DNA of 64,000 bases from Candidatus Binatia bacterium (lineage in GTDB: Bacteria; Desulfobacterota; Binatia; Bin18), in assembly GCA_022820725.1 (NCBI GenBank), contig JAJEFA010000007.1, positions 409,215-473,214 on the forward strand. The letters are read 5' to 3'. Shown in pieces: positions 35,401-43,190 of this stretch (its first letter is position 1; every line of letters starts with the position of its first letter). Both the position numbers and the translations under genes were made by a program. The notes below the pieces were generated by a model. It was given only the letters and a program-made list of their open reading frames with translations, had not been told where the DNA came from and did not search any database.

Positions 35401-35774
35401 AGACGGGCCGGGCACCAGCTCGGGGCTTTGCCGGTGGAACCACGCTCCAACTGGCCCTCTATCTCTATGCCGCTCAGCACCTCCGCCCGGACCTGGATTG
35501 GGTCGGGGCGGAATATATGAGTGTGGACGGAGCTGCTCAACCTGACAAACAGTCTCTGACTATGGAGACCCAAGCGGCAACGCTCGGAACCTTACGGACG
35601 ATCATCACCCGCCTTGCCGAGGGCATCACCACTGGACTGTGCTTTCCTGCTCCAGATGCCTGCCAGTCCTGTGCCTTTCCCGAAATCTGCTCTGCGCACG
35701 GCGCTGAGTGGGCGACACAGAAACTCCAGGACCCCCACACAACAGCGTGGCGCTGGGTACGGTCACAGGTATGA
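32415..35774 (+). CDS. addB: AddB-like helicase/nuclease subunit with two in-frame palindromic insertions
   Basis: The 1119-residue protein has an AddB-like layout: an N-terminal helicase-like region without a complete Walker A, and a C-terminal RecB-family PD-(D/E)XK nuclease. The first Fe-S Cys is in SASSLETYARCPFRYFLE (near 785). The nuclease acidic motifs are in LRGRIDRIDI and RILDYKTGRAPA (near 975-1000). The remaining three Cys are in CFPAPDACQSCAFPEIC (near 1080). The nuclease therefore appears intact. Residues about 107-125 and 911-929 are encoded by 54-bp palindromic copies D and E, and a further G-rich hairpin follows E. The stop overlaps the addA start (ATGA). Confidence 0.88.
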   Translation: MSQKRVFLSDSLAVLQEALIAAVHTLKAADPLAPLTIIVSSDALKAQLSTAIARAGDGYIGLRFTTLIDYAAHLTEARLIREGKRRVPATLVPFLIKHLLLEQDLVGKSNRVLQQHVDAGYVSSLFQELARQPRFPQFLSETLSDLKQAGVQPHHLRVLYTRIPPRDVLYREKIRHLLDFYTRYEAYLDEQQLVDDASLFIAQTPTDEPLLVYGGLEYTAQQRRFLETLFAKRDTLVFLPWRDGSAYEAVTPTLSWLSGLGFQSSPLAHPQAPSCSLSRVQTRLFERTGEPPQRPASTLPDASLHIVSAPDQTQEAREIARTIFSLVREQDYTFDEIGVLLTEPNTYGPLLLETLSRLGIPCTFVGEWPVLATRRGKAAQALCSLLSEDCPRQRLFAFLKLARPPFPALIGETVSEVHIAQWEAICLEAGIGRGGQEWRVRLAALEAHYKNTPEEQAEQLTPALRLFVRFMDRLLADVKTVQDQQTWEGWLAHFLRMYGDYVSGGVSWGDEEPDQEGTGEHDLNMTETLRSLSPFLAETNRPEEWVEAVLTCLSWEKVRLRKTHATGVFLGHMTQAAGLRFRAVIMPGLAQESGTRLPSQDPILSDAERQHLAEVLTLDVPARRQAVERQQLLFLLATQSAREVLCLSYPRTVQGVARPPAALLLQTVSVLCGRQATLADLQHRSRWVSVAEGYAQSTRHAVDALEFHLAYALTHAPHVNHSAVQPGLQTMPFFAPAARAMVHRWEHPHLTAFDGCMQAESIKDTLRQHLFPQGVYLSASSLETYARCPFRYFLETVLALKQWEEPEQILTLLPRDRGVLVHAILYEFFSRLQQANQLPLSTQRSDDEQQLLTQIAEEHFERFAQTRPVGLPLLWELECEHLLRRLYAFLQRERRAAHSFCPAAFETFFGIRSERVQHPHTIGGHVHSFGTEETGSGGRESERTPTPQFLPPNMPVPFRLDTGEEVQLRGRIDRIDISTEHIDLVQPRQARILDYKTGRAPARGFAGGTTLQLALYLYAAQHLRPDLDWVGAEYMSVDGAAQPDKQSLTMETQAATLGTLRTIITRLAEGITTGLCFPAPDACQSCAFPEICSAHGAEWATQKLQDPHTTAWRWVRSQV
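32735..32788 (-). repeat. 54-bp palindromic element, copy D (inside addB)
   Basis: Arms AAAGAGTAACCGTGTCC and GGATACGTTTCCTCTTT enclose a 20-bp loop; the reverse-strand loop ends TTGGA. In frame in addB it encodes KSNRVLQQHVDAGYVSS. It lies 18 codons long between two helical segments of the N-terminal domain. Confidence 0.9.
35147..35200 (+). repeat. 54-bp palindromic element, copy E (inside addB)
   Basis: Perfect 17-bp arms AAGGAGTGAACGTGTCC and their exact complement enclose a 20-bp loop. Relative to the consensus, positions 3, 7 and 8 have changed together on both arms. In frame it encodes RSERVQHPHTIGGHVHS, just upstream of the nuclease domain. Confidence 0.92.
35222..35256. repeat. G-rich 11-bp inverted repeat inside addB
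   Basis: GGGGGGTAGGG at 35222-35232 and its exact complement at 35246-35256 form a hairpin with a 13-base loop. A second CCTACCCCCCAAT follows. It lies 21 bp after copy E and encodes a low-complexity Gly/Ser/Thr/Pro stretch that homologous nucleases would not be expected to have. Confidence 0.7.
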
Positions 35775-38700
35775 CCCCGGCTGCTCTTTCGGACAACGGC
35801 GCTCAGCAGCGTCTCGTCTCGGATTTTCAGACCACGTTTTTACTGGAAGCCGGAGCGGGAACAGGCAAGACGCAACTCTTGCTGACTCGTTTGCTGGCCC
35901 TGCTGCGAACCGGTCGGAGTCCGCTGAGCCGGGTCGCAGTTATCACCTTTACGGAGAAAGCCGCAGCTGAACTGCGGGCGCGGCTCCGCGCGACGGTTGA
36001 GGCCACCCTCCAAACATCTCTGCCTGAGGCGGAGCGTGTAGCCTTACAGGTAGTGCTGTCCGAGCTTGACCGTGCCATGGTGATGACCATCCACGCGTTC
36101 TGCGCGGCCCTGTTACGCGAACGAGCGTTGGAGGTCGGGCTGGACCCGGCTTTTACGGTCTTAAACCAGGCCGAGGCAGGCCTGCTGCACGATCAGGTCT
36201 GGCAGACCTGGCTCACCCAAGAACTGCAACCTGGGAATGACAGCGCGCACCTGATACGCCAGGCGCTTCGCGCTGGTCTCTCAGTGACCCATCTGAAGAC
36301 TCTGTGCGATTTTTTGGTCGAACAGCGGGACTGCCTGGACTGGCTGCCCGCGGCAGTCGATGCAGATATCCCGACATACTGCGCCGAGGTCAGCCAGACT
36401 GTCACCCGGCTGACGGCTCTCCGGGACTGTTGCCACGACACCACAGACTCGGCGTTCGAGCAGATCACGACGCTGACCGATATCGTTCCAGCAGCCTCCC
36501 ATCAGGACAATGCAGAGGCCTGGGAGCATTTTCTGTTACACCGCCTGACAGTACAGCCCCGAAAGGGGAGACGAACGAACTGGCAGCCGACCACTGCGCT
36601 CGATGAAGCCCGGACGCTACTTGCCCAGTTCAAGGCCCTTCATCTCAAGACCCGAGCCGCCTGGCTGCATAATCTGACGGTTGGCCTGGCCAACTGGCTG
36701 GGCGGCTATCTGCGTGCCTATCAAGCCAAGAAACGGCAGCAGGGCAGCCTCGATTTTCTGGATCTGCTGGTGCTGATGCGCAACGGCCTCAAGCAGAGCC
36801 GTGAATTGCGGCGCTATTTTCAACGCAAATTCGACTTCCTGCTCGTTGATGAAGTCCAGGACACCGATCCCCTACAAGCCGAAATTCTGTTCTTCCTGGC
36901 CGAGGATCAACCGCAGACGGAGCGCTGGACACAGGTTGCCCTCCGTGCTGGGAAACTGTTTCTGGTCGGTGATCCTCAACAATCCATTTATCGCTTTCGG
37001 CGGGCTGACCTTGAAGTCTATCAGCTGCTTCGCTCAGCGGTTGAACGACAGGGGAGCGTCCTCAGCCTCTCAACGAATTTTCGGATGCGGGCTGCCCTGG
37101 TGACACAGATGAACGCCCTCTTTTCACGGGTGCTGGACAATGAGGACGACCCGGACCAACCGGGGTATCTGCCCTTACGTGCGGTGAGCAGTGATGAGAA
37201 CGAAGAGGGGCTGACGTTTTTACTCTTGGACCTGCCTCACGTAGCGCCACACGAACGGGGTATCCAGGATGCGCTCGAAGCGCGCTGCACGGCACAATTT
37301 ATTCGTCACAGCGTTGAACAGCAGACGCTGGCAACACAGGCAGGGCGGTCTCTGAGGTATAGCGATATCGCTATTCTATGTCGGACGAATCGAGGCGGAG
37401 AGCTGTATGAACGGGCACTACGGGATGCCGGTATTCCGTATCGGAGTACCGGCGGGCGGAGAGTTACGGCAAGTCAGGAACGGACCGATATACAGGCGTG
37501 TGTACGGGCGCTGGTCCATCCGGCGGACGCCACGGCCCTGGTGGCAACCTTGCGCTCGTCACTCTTCGGTTTTTCGGACGAAGAATTGACACAATTTCGC
37601 TGTGCCGGCGGGACCTTCGGCTATCTCAGCGGCCGAGTCCCGGAACAGCTTCCCTGTGCTGACCGGTTCCATGCCGCTTTTGCGGTGCTGCGCACCCTAC
37701 ACCAGAGGCTGTCCCGTACTGTGCAGCGTGCTCACAGTGCCAAGGCCGGGCTCTCTGCTCTGCTCACCGAGATCTATAGCCACACCCCGTTGCTCCCGCT
37801 GTTTGCCTGCCGACCCCACGGACAACAGCGGCTCCACAACATGCTTCAACGTGTTGAGGCATTGCGCGAGCCGTCTGGCCAATATGAGACGGCGCAGGAT
37901 TTCTCCCCGGACTTTTTCGACCGTCTGCTCACCTCTACTCTGGATGAATCCGAGGGCGGCCAAGCGGAACAGGCGAGCACTCTTGATGAGCCGCAAGATG
38001 CGCTCCATGTCCTGACTATTCATAAGGCCAAAGGCCTGGAATTTCCGCTTGTCGTTGTGGCGGAGTCTGGAGCGCCGCCCAATCGATTGACCCGTCCCGG
38101 CCTGGTCAGACGCAAAGACAATCGTCTTGAACTCCACCTCGGTCCGCGCGCCCTCCACTGTTGCACCCTGGGCTGGCAGGAGGCTGAGGCCCGAGAACGC
38201 CAGCAGGAAGCTGCCGAGGAGAGACGGCTCTGGTATGTAGCGGCAACGCGCGCCCGGGAATATGTCGTGTTTCCCATACCCCCATCGTCAGAGGCGAAAA
38301 AAAAAGACACCGTGCTGCATACGGCCCTGCGCGACCTCCCGGTCACAGCGCGGCTGGCTGTCCATCCTCATGATGACAGCCAGACGGACCCGCCTCAGAT
38401 TTCGTCCGGGTCTGATCTGACTGACCCCCAAGAAAAGCCCGTGACTTCTGACGCTCAGCCTTCCGATATAGATTGGGTCACAGACAGACGGCGACTCATT
38501 GCCAAGGGGCGGCGAAAGCGACAAACCCGGAAGATATTTCAACGGGGAAATGTATCGCAACAACAGGCGCAGTTGGATCGTCTTATTACGCAGACGGCCA
38601 TACACCTGAGACAGGGGCAAGCTGTGGAAGCATCTCTCCAGGTGGTCTCAGCCGTGCAGGACAGTAACAGCCAAGCCTCGGACGATCCTCTCCCCGACGA

Positions 38701-39064
38701 TGTGCAGCAGTATATCGCCCAGGCCGCACTCTGGCCACGTATTCATACTGCCCCCCAATGCATTGTAGACGAGGAATTTGTTCTGCCTGTCGGCAATGCG
38801 CTCCTCACCGGACGTATTCCACTGGCGTTTCTCGAAGGCGGGAAATGGGTTATTGCTGATTTTTCCCTGGGAGGAGCGAACCGCTCAGGAGAAGAGCAGA
38901 ACGTTGTGTATACACGGCTTGGACCCAGCGCTCTGGCCCTTGAGCAATTGACCCCGTTTCCGGTGCATGACCTGCTCCTCTCCCTGGTTGATCGACAGCA
39001 GGAAATCTGTGTTACGTGGGAGAGTCCGAAGAAGGACACTCTCCGAAAAAAATTGTTGGGCTGA
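35771..39064 (+). CDS. addA: AddA-like UvrD/Rep helicase with a degenerate nuclease domain
   Basis: The 1097-residue superfamily 1 helicase has Walker A EAGAGTGKTQLL near 24, VITFTEKAAAELRAR, motif II LLVDEVQDTDP, motif III VGDPQQSIYRFRRADL, motif V TIHKAKGLEFPLVVV and motif VI RRLWYVAATRAREYVVF. At the C-terminus a RecB-like nuclease fold can be traced (EEFVLPVGNALLTGRIPLAF then KWVIADFSLGG), but the usual GRIDL Asp is Pro and the DYK triad reads DFS, so this nuclease should be dead. The start ATG at 35771 overlaps the addB stop. A longer GTG frame from 35708 was rejected. Confidence 0.92.
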   Translation: MTPAALSDNGAQQRLVSDFQTTFLLEAGAGTGKTQLLLTRLLALLRTGRSPLSRVAVITFTEKAAAELRARLRATVEATLQTSLPEAERVALQVVLSELDRAMVMTIHAFCAALLRERALEVGLDPAFTVLNQAEAGLLHDQVWQTWLTQELQPGNDSAHLIRQALRAGLSVTHLKTLCDFLVEQRDCLDWLPAAVDADIPTYCAEVSQTVTRLTALRDCCHDTTDSAFEQITTLTDIVPAASHQDNAEAWEHFLLHRLTVQPRKGRRTNWQPTTALDEARTLLAQFKALHLKTRAAWLHNLTVGLANWLGGYLRAYQAKKRQQGSLDFLDLLVLMRNGLKQSRELRRYFQRKFDFLLVDEVQDTDPLQAEILFFLAEDQPQTERWTQVALRAGKLFLVGDPQQSIYRFRRADLEVYQLLRSAVERQGSVLSLSTNFRMRAALVTQMNALFSRVLDNEDDPDQPGYLPLRAVSSDENEEGLTFLLLDLPHVAPHERGIQDALEARCTAQFIRHSVEQQTLATQAGRSLRYSDIAILCRTNRGGELYERALRDAGIPYRSTGGRRVTASQERTDIQACVRALVHPADATALVATLRSSLFGFSDEELTQFRCAGGTFGYLSGRVPEQLPCADRFHAAFAVLRTLHQRLSRTVQRAHSAKAGLSALLTEIYSHTPLLPLFACRPHGQQRLHNMLQRVEALREPSGQYETAQDFSPDFFDRLLTSTLDESEGGQAEQASTLDEPQDALHVLTIHKAKGLEFPLVVVAESGAPPNRLTRPGLVRRKDNRLELHLGPRALHCCTLGWQEAEARERQQEAAEERRLWYVAATRAREYVVFPIPPSSEAKKKDTVLHTALRDLPVTARLAVHPHDDSQTDPPQISSGSDLTDPQEKPVTSDAQPSDIDWVTDRRRLIAKGRRKRQTRKIFQRGNVSQQQAQLDRLITQTAIHLRQGQAVEASLQVVSAVQDSNSQASDDPLPDDVQQYIAQAALWPRIHTAPQCIVDEEFVLPVGNALLTGRIPLAFLEGGKWVIADFSLGGANRSGEEQNVVYTRLGPSALALEQLTPFPVHDLLLSLVDRQQEICVTWESPKKDTLRKKLLG

Positions 39065-39085
39065 GAGGCCTTGTGAGAAACCGAG

Positions 39086-40237
39086 ATGAAAACCGCGCCG
39101 CCTGATTTTTCAACCGCGGAGAAGGATTTCTACCTCAAAGAATTCCGGGGAAAGAGCCTCCTGTTCGCTCTGCGGGCAAAAGATATCACCGCGCCCAAGA
39201 ACCGAGACGCGATCCAGGAAGTCCTGCGCACACTGGTGTTGAATGAAACCCGAGTGATCTTGCTCGTGGAAACAGACGCATCCACACCGGAGCGCCGGGC
39301 TGTTGATGGCCTGCATACACAGTTGTCTCACGCGCTGAACGGCATCCCTGCCCCCGTACTCCTGTCGCCCGAGAGCGATGAAGATCAGCGCTGTTTCATC
39401 ATTCTGGAAACCCTGCGTACAGTTCCCGTTTTCATAGGACTCTGGCCGGCCCAGGCTCGCTTACCGGCTCTTCAGAACACGCAGCAACTCGCGAACCGCC
39501 TTACCGTTTATAAGCTCGTGATCCTGGACCCGCAGGGTGGATTGACGGCCAGCGGAGCGCCGTTATCCTTTCTGAACGGTTCGCATCTGGAAGAATTACA
39601 GACTCATGGCGCGCGCGGGGAACTACCGCACGAACGGCACCAGCAACTGGAAACAGCGCGGGTGGCCTTAGAAAGCGGTGTTGCTTCAGTCTCTCTGTGC
39701 TCGCCGGCGAACCTGGCAAAAGAACTCTTTACCTACGAAGGGTGTGGGACATTTTTTACCCTGACAGACTACTGTCAGGCGGAACGCTTAGCCCTGGATG
39801 ATTTTCCTGAAGCCGAACGACTCATACAGCGAGGCGAACAGGAAGGAGCGCTCAAAAAACGGTCTCCATCAGAGATCAGTCAGTTAATGCTACACGGCTA
39901 TGGTGCACGACTGGGGAAAGAACGAGACCTCGTCGGGTTATGCGCGCTATTGCCGTATGCCGACGACAACGCAGGAGAGATAGCCGGGCTCTACACACTC
40001 AGACGATTCCACGGAGAGGGAATTGGCAGCCGCTTGGTTGGAAAAGCGATTACTGAGGGGCAGGCCCGCGGCCTGACCTATCTCTTCGCCTGTACCAACC
40101 AAGAGGGCGCACGAAGGCTTTTTGAGCGGTTTGATTTTCACCAAGTCACGCCGGACGCAGTCCCAGACGCAAAATGGCACGCCTATGCTCCCGAACGAAA
40201 GCAGGTCGTCAGCGTGTATAAGCGTGAATTGGCGTGA
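39086..40237 (+). CDS. N-acetylglutamate-synthase-like protein (divergent kinase fold plus GNAT)
   Basis: In the 383-residue protein, residues 60-215 look like a divergent amino-acid-kinase fold, ending in ASVSLCSPANLAKELFTYEGCGTFF, which parallels the ArgA segment around its ELFTxxGxGT motif. Residues 220-383 are a GNAT acetyltransferase with ERLIQRGEQEGALKKRS, AGEIAGLYTLRRFHGEGIGSRLVGKAI (acetyl-CoA loop) and FACTNQEGARRLFERFDF. A role in arginine synthesis is possible, but the kinase part is weak and the gene follows addA by only 21 bp. Confidence 0.72.
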   Translation: MKTAPPDFSTAEKDFYLKEFRGKSLLFALRAKDITAPKNRDAIQEVLRTLVLNETRVILLVETDASTPERRAVDGLHTQLSHALNGIPAPVLLSPESDEDQRCFIILETLRTVPVFIGLWPAQARLPALQNTQQLANRLTVYKLVILDPQGGLTASGAPLSFLNGSHLEELQTHGARGELPHERHQQLETARVALESGVASVSLCSPANLAKELFTYEGCGTFFTLTDYCQAERLALDDFPEAERLIQRGEQEGALKKRSPSEISQLMLHGYGARLGKERDLVGLCALLPYADDNAGEIAGLYTLRRFHGEGIGSRLVGKAITEGQARGLTYLFACTNQEGARRLFERFDFHQVTPDAVPDAKWHAYAPERKQVVSVYKRELA

Positions 40238-40342
40238 AATTGCAGTAAGCATCTTCTGAGTGCTCACTGCACGAATACTCTCTCAGCATATTCTTCTCAG
40301 GCTGAGGGTGGGGTTTGCGCCTGTCCATAATTTTCTTGATAT

Positions 40343-40364
40343 ACATACCGATTGCATGTTATGT
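40343..40364. promoter_or_regulatory. Candidate TetR operator upstream of the frameshifted regulator
   Basis: ACATAC and GTTATGT half-sites 22 bp end to end lie 38 bp upstream of the TetR start. They resemble the better palindrome at 58928-58948 before the intact paralogue. Function is inferred from position. Confidence 0.45.
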
Positions 40365-40401
40365 TCACCACCGATAGAAGAATCGATGCAAAGGGTTTGT
40401 C

Positions 40402-41053
40402 GTGGCAAGAATATCAAAAGCCGAACAGTTTCAAAAAACCCAGAGAATCTTGCTGAAGACTGCCCGAGAGCTGTTCACCCGGAACGGATATGCCGACACC
40501 TCGACCGAAGAGATTGTCCGTCGGTCCAAGGTAACAAGAGGCGCGCTGTATTATCACTATCGTGATAAAGCCGACATCTTTGCCGCGGTTTTCGAGGAGG
40601 TGCGGGCCGATTCAGCACGATTCATCAGGGAAAAAATGAAGGGGGCTGAAGACGCTGGGGCTGATTTGTGGCAGCAGGTGATAGTCGGCTGCCACGCCTT
40701 TTATTGAAAGCGCACTGACCCCGAGTGCGCAGCGCATTGTCCACACGGATGGCCCGTCAGTTCTGGACTGGCCTGTCGTACAGAAAAGCGGACCGGGACT
40801 GACCCTCTTACGCAAGGTCCTCGGGCAGCTTATGGACGAGGGTCTTATTGAAAGGATGCCGATTGACCCGCTGTCATACGTGCTCTGGGGGACGTTTTTC
40901 GAGGCAGGGGTGTACATCGCCAATGCAGATGACATCTCTGCGGCCCGGGAAGAAACAATCGAACTGCTGGTTCGTCTACTGGCCGGACTCCGGGTTCAGG
41001 TGCCTGCCGCTTATACCGATGGACAGGTCGGTTACAGCACCGTCCGGCCATAG
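40402..41053 (+). pseudogene. Frameshifted TetR-family regulator
   Basis: The first frame (GTG at 40402) encodes a normal TetR helix-turn-helix (TSTEEIVRRSKVTRGALYYHYRDKADIF) and ends early at 40707 with CHAFY. Another frame continues from about 40700 with IESALTPSAQRIVHTDGPSVLD and on to LWGTFFEAGVYIANADD. Removing one T from the TTTT run near 40700 restores a 216-residue protein that aligns along its whole length with the intact TetR at 59002 (shared QRI-TDGPSVLD and FEAGVYI). This is either a real inactivating mutation or a homopolymer sequencing error. Confidence 0.85.
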
Positions 41054-41073
41054 GACGCGAGGAAGACACAGCC

Positions 41074-41520
41074 GTGCTTGAGTCTGCGTTGCTGCTGGTC
41101 TGCTGTGCGCTCTTCGGCGGTGCCGTTGTTTCCGACCTGACCGGACGTTGGATTCCGGACAGCGTTCCACTCACCCTGCTGATCCTGTTCGTGTTCTACA
41201 CCCTGACCATTGGTCATCTCGCGTCGGTGTGGACCCATATCGCCATCGGTACGGTCCTGCTGCTGGTGGGGTTTGCCCTATTCGCCTTCGGTGGGCTCGG
41301 TGGAGGCGACGGCAAGCTCATGGCCGTCGCCGGCTTGTGGGTCGGTCCGCATGATCTAACGCTTTTTCTGATCGGTCTGGGGCTGATCAGCCTCTGCCTC
41401 GCGCTGTTTGCCTTACTACCGTTCGATACGACTCGCCGGCTACGCGCAAACCTGCCCTTTGCGGTCGCTATTGCTCCGCCTGCTATCGTTCTCCTGGCAC
41501 TCCGTGCCTTTTCCGTATGA
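41074..41520 (+). CDS. tadV: Prepilin peptidase of the Tad pilus (CpaA/TadV)
   Basis: The 148-residue integral membrane protein is an A24 aspartic prepilin peptidase. The first catalytic Asp is in VVSDLTGRWIPD, and the second is in the GxGD motif GGGDGKLMAVAG. Hydrophobic segments fill most of the rest, and the N-terminal methylase domain of PilD is absent, as usual in Tad systems. It would cleave the Flp prepilins and TadE/F. GTG start, with GAGGAAG upstream. It begins a plus-strand pair with cpaB, facing the rest of the locus on the minus strand. Confidence 0.92.
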   Translation: MLESALLLVCCALFGGAVVSDLTGRWIPDSVPLTLLILFVFYTLTIGHLASVWTHIAIGTVLLLVGFALFAFGGLGGGDGKLMAVAGLWVGPHDLTLFLIGLGLISLCLALFALLPFDTTRRLRANLPFAVAIAPPAIVLLALRAFSV

Positions 41521-41534
41521 CGGAGTGAACTCCC

Positions 41535-42443
41535 ATGCGAAGATATCGAACGCTGCTCCTCGTTGTTCTACTGGGGATTATCCCCGCAGCCATTGCCCTC
41601 TCGGTCAGCATGTGGCTGTATTTCGGCCCGGACGAAGAGGGCGCTGTGTCGCTTGAGCCGGAGTCGGTCGTGGCACCGCCGCCCGAACCGGTCGCCCCCC
41701 CGGTGGAGGTGCTTGCTGCGGCCCGCAACATGCCGGCCGGGACCCTGCTTACGGCGAACGACCTCACCTATGTGCCGCTGGAGGCCCGGAATGTGCTGTC
41801 CAGCCATATCCGCAAAGAACCGACCGACACCGGACAGGAACAGGAACCGCCTTCAGTCATTGGTGCCGTGACCCGCATAACGTTTCTGGCCGGGATGCCG
41901 CTGACGGATACAGGGCTCATCCGGCCTGGTGAGGATGGGTTTCTGGCTGCCGTCCTGCTGCCCGACCGCCGGGCGATCACCATCACGGTCAACCAGGAGA
42001 CGAGCCACGCCGGGATGATTGCGCCGGGAGACCGGGTTGATGTCATTTTTACCATGCAGGTTTCATCGGATGACCCAAGCCAGCTCAACTCCTTCAGCAG
42101 AACCGTGCTTGAAGATATTCGCGTGGTTGCCGTCGGCCGTCGTATCGAGAGCGTCAGCTATGCGGAGCAGGAGGACATCCTCACTGCCCCCCAGGTCGGC
42201 GGCAATACCGTGACCCTTGAAGTGCGCCCGCCGGAGGCCGATAAACTCGTACTGGCCACCACCCGAGGCAGCCTGGCACTCGCCTTGCGCCCACTCGGCC
42301 AGGCCGACGACACCGGCTGGCGCACGCCGGTCGGTCTCAACCGCCTGCTGCCGCCACCGGCAACGGAACCGCCTGCCCCCGACCCGGTACGGGTGCAGGT
42401 TTTTCGTGGGACCGAGCGCGAGGAAGTGCTGCTGGACAAATAG
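41535..42443 (+). CDS. cpaB: Tad pilus assembly protein CpaB/RcpC
   Basis: The 302-residue protein has one N-terminal transmembrane segment (LLLVVLLGIIPAAIALSVSMWLY), a Pro-rich stretch, and then the SAF domain (VEVLAAARNMPAGTLLTANDLTYVPLE) and the conserved CpaB body (DRRAITITVNQETSHAGMIAPGDRVDVIFTM, GNTVTLEVRPPEADKLVLATTRGSLALALR). CpaB/RcpC is periplasmic and works with the outer-membrane secretin. The start lies 14 bp after the tadV stop, so the two form an operon. The Pro-rich C-terminus is followed by a repeat-filled intergenic region. Confidence 0.93.
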   Translation: MRRYRTLLLVVLLGIIPAAIALSVSMWLYFGPDEEGAVSLEPESVVAPPPEPVAPPVEVLAAARNMPAGTLLTANDLTYVPLEARNVLSSHIRKEPTDTGQEQEPPSVIGAVTRITFLAGMPLTDTGLIRPGEDGFLAAVLLPDRRAITITVNQETSHAGMIAPGDRVDVIFTMQVSSDDPSQLNSFSRTVLEDIRVVAVGRRIESVSYAEQEDILTAPQVGGNTVTLEVRPPEADKLVLATTRGSLALALRPLGQADDTGWRTPVGLNRLLPPPATEPPAPDPVRVQVFRGTEREEVLLDK

Positions 42444-43190
42444 ACAGTGGCTCGTGGCTGGTTTTATCCCCTCCTTGGACGTGTGATGCATTTGTGGCGT
42501 AAGCCTCCCGGGATCGGTCCGGCGGCCCCGCCTCGGGCCGCTCGCCCGCCCACTTCCTGGGAGCGCGGCCAGCTTGGCCGCTTGCGGGCTGGAAGCCCGC
42601 ACTCCTAGCCCCTGCACGACGCAGGGGCGCGAGGGGCCGTCGAGTCATGCAATACGCATCACACGGCCCGAGAAGGGGGGAGAAGGGAGCGACCCGGTTT
42701 GATCGTGTCTGCGGGGCGCTATCGGGGCGGTTTATTATCAAATGCTGTTCTTCCCTAACAAACGTCTCCAAAAAATATAGGGGGGGTCTCGGACCTGAAT
42801 TCAATAAAATCAATAACTTATTGAACCGCGCAATGCCTTTTAGGGCGCAATTTGAGGGCTTATTGAACCATAATTTGTCTTTTTGGGCGAAATTTTGGGG
42901 CTTATACGACCGACAGGAGGGGCGACGCAGGCGTCGCCCCTACACAATTGGGGCCCAATCACTAATTCAAGAGCAGCCATATGAAACAGCGTTCTATTCC
43001 TGGTGGGCTCCGCCCTCGTTTCGCTCATATCGTCTGCTGCTTTCGAGCCGGAATATATTCTCTCATTGTCCGGTATTCAATCCCTGCATTCCCAGCAGTA
43101 CCCGCTCTCTGTCGGGTCGCCTGCTGAAGACGGAAGCTTTGCCTCTCCCCTCCGGGGTGGGTTTGGTCCTTGTTTTTCCGGCAGCGCCCG
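42444..43190. other. Repeat-rich intergenic region between cpaB and tadC
   Basis: About 750 bp between convergent genes, with no confident gene. It contains a 51-bp twin-hairpin repeat at 42556-42606, flanked by an inverted GTGTGATGCAT / GCATCACAC pair near 42480 and 42647. It also has an AT-rich stretch with two imperfect direct repeats of about 33 bp (42836-42869 and 42879-42911) and a perfect 11-2-11 palindrome AGGGGCGACGC...GCGTCGCCCCT at 42918-42941. A short frame from GTG at 43003 begins GSALVSLISSAAFEPE, like the end of a signal peptide, but it has no complete gene around it. Confidence 0.7.
42556..42606 (-). repeat. 51-bp twin-hairpin repeat, copy R1
   Basis: Two adjacent small hairpins make up the unit: GCGGCCA-n-TGGCCGC and GCGGGCT-n-AGCCCGC, bounded by CCTGGGAG and ACTCCT. 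Other copies are at 44256, 48473, 50328 and 50610. Orientation is given relative to the AGGAGTGC end. Confidence 0.85.
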
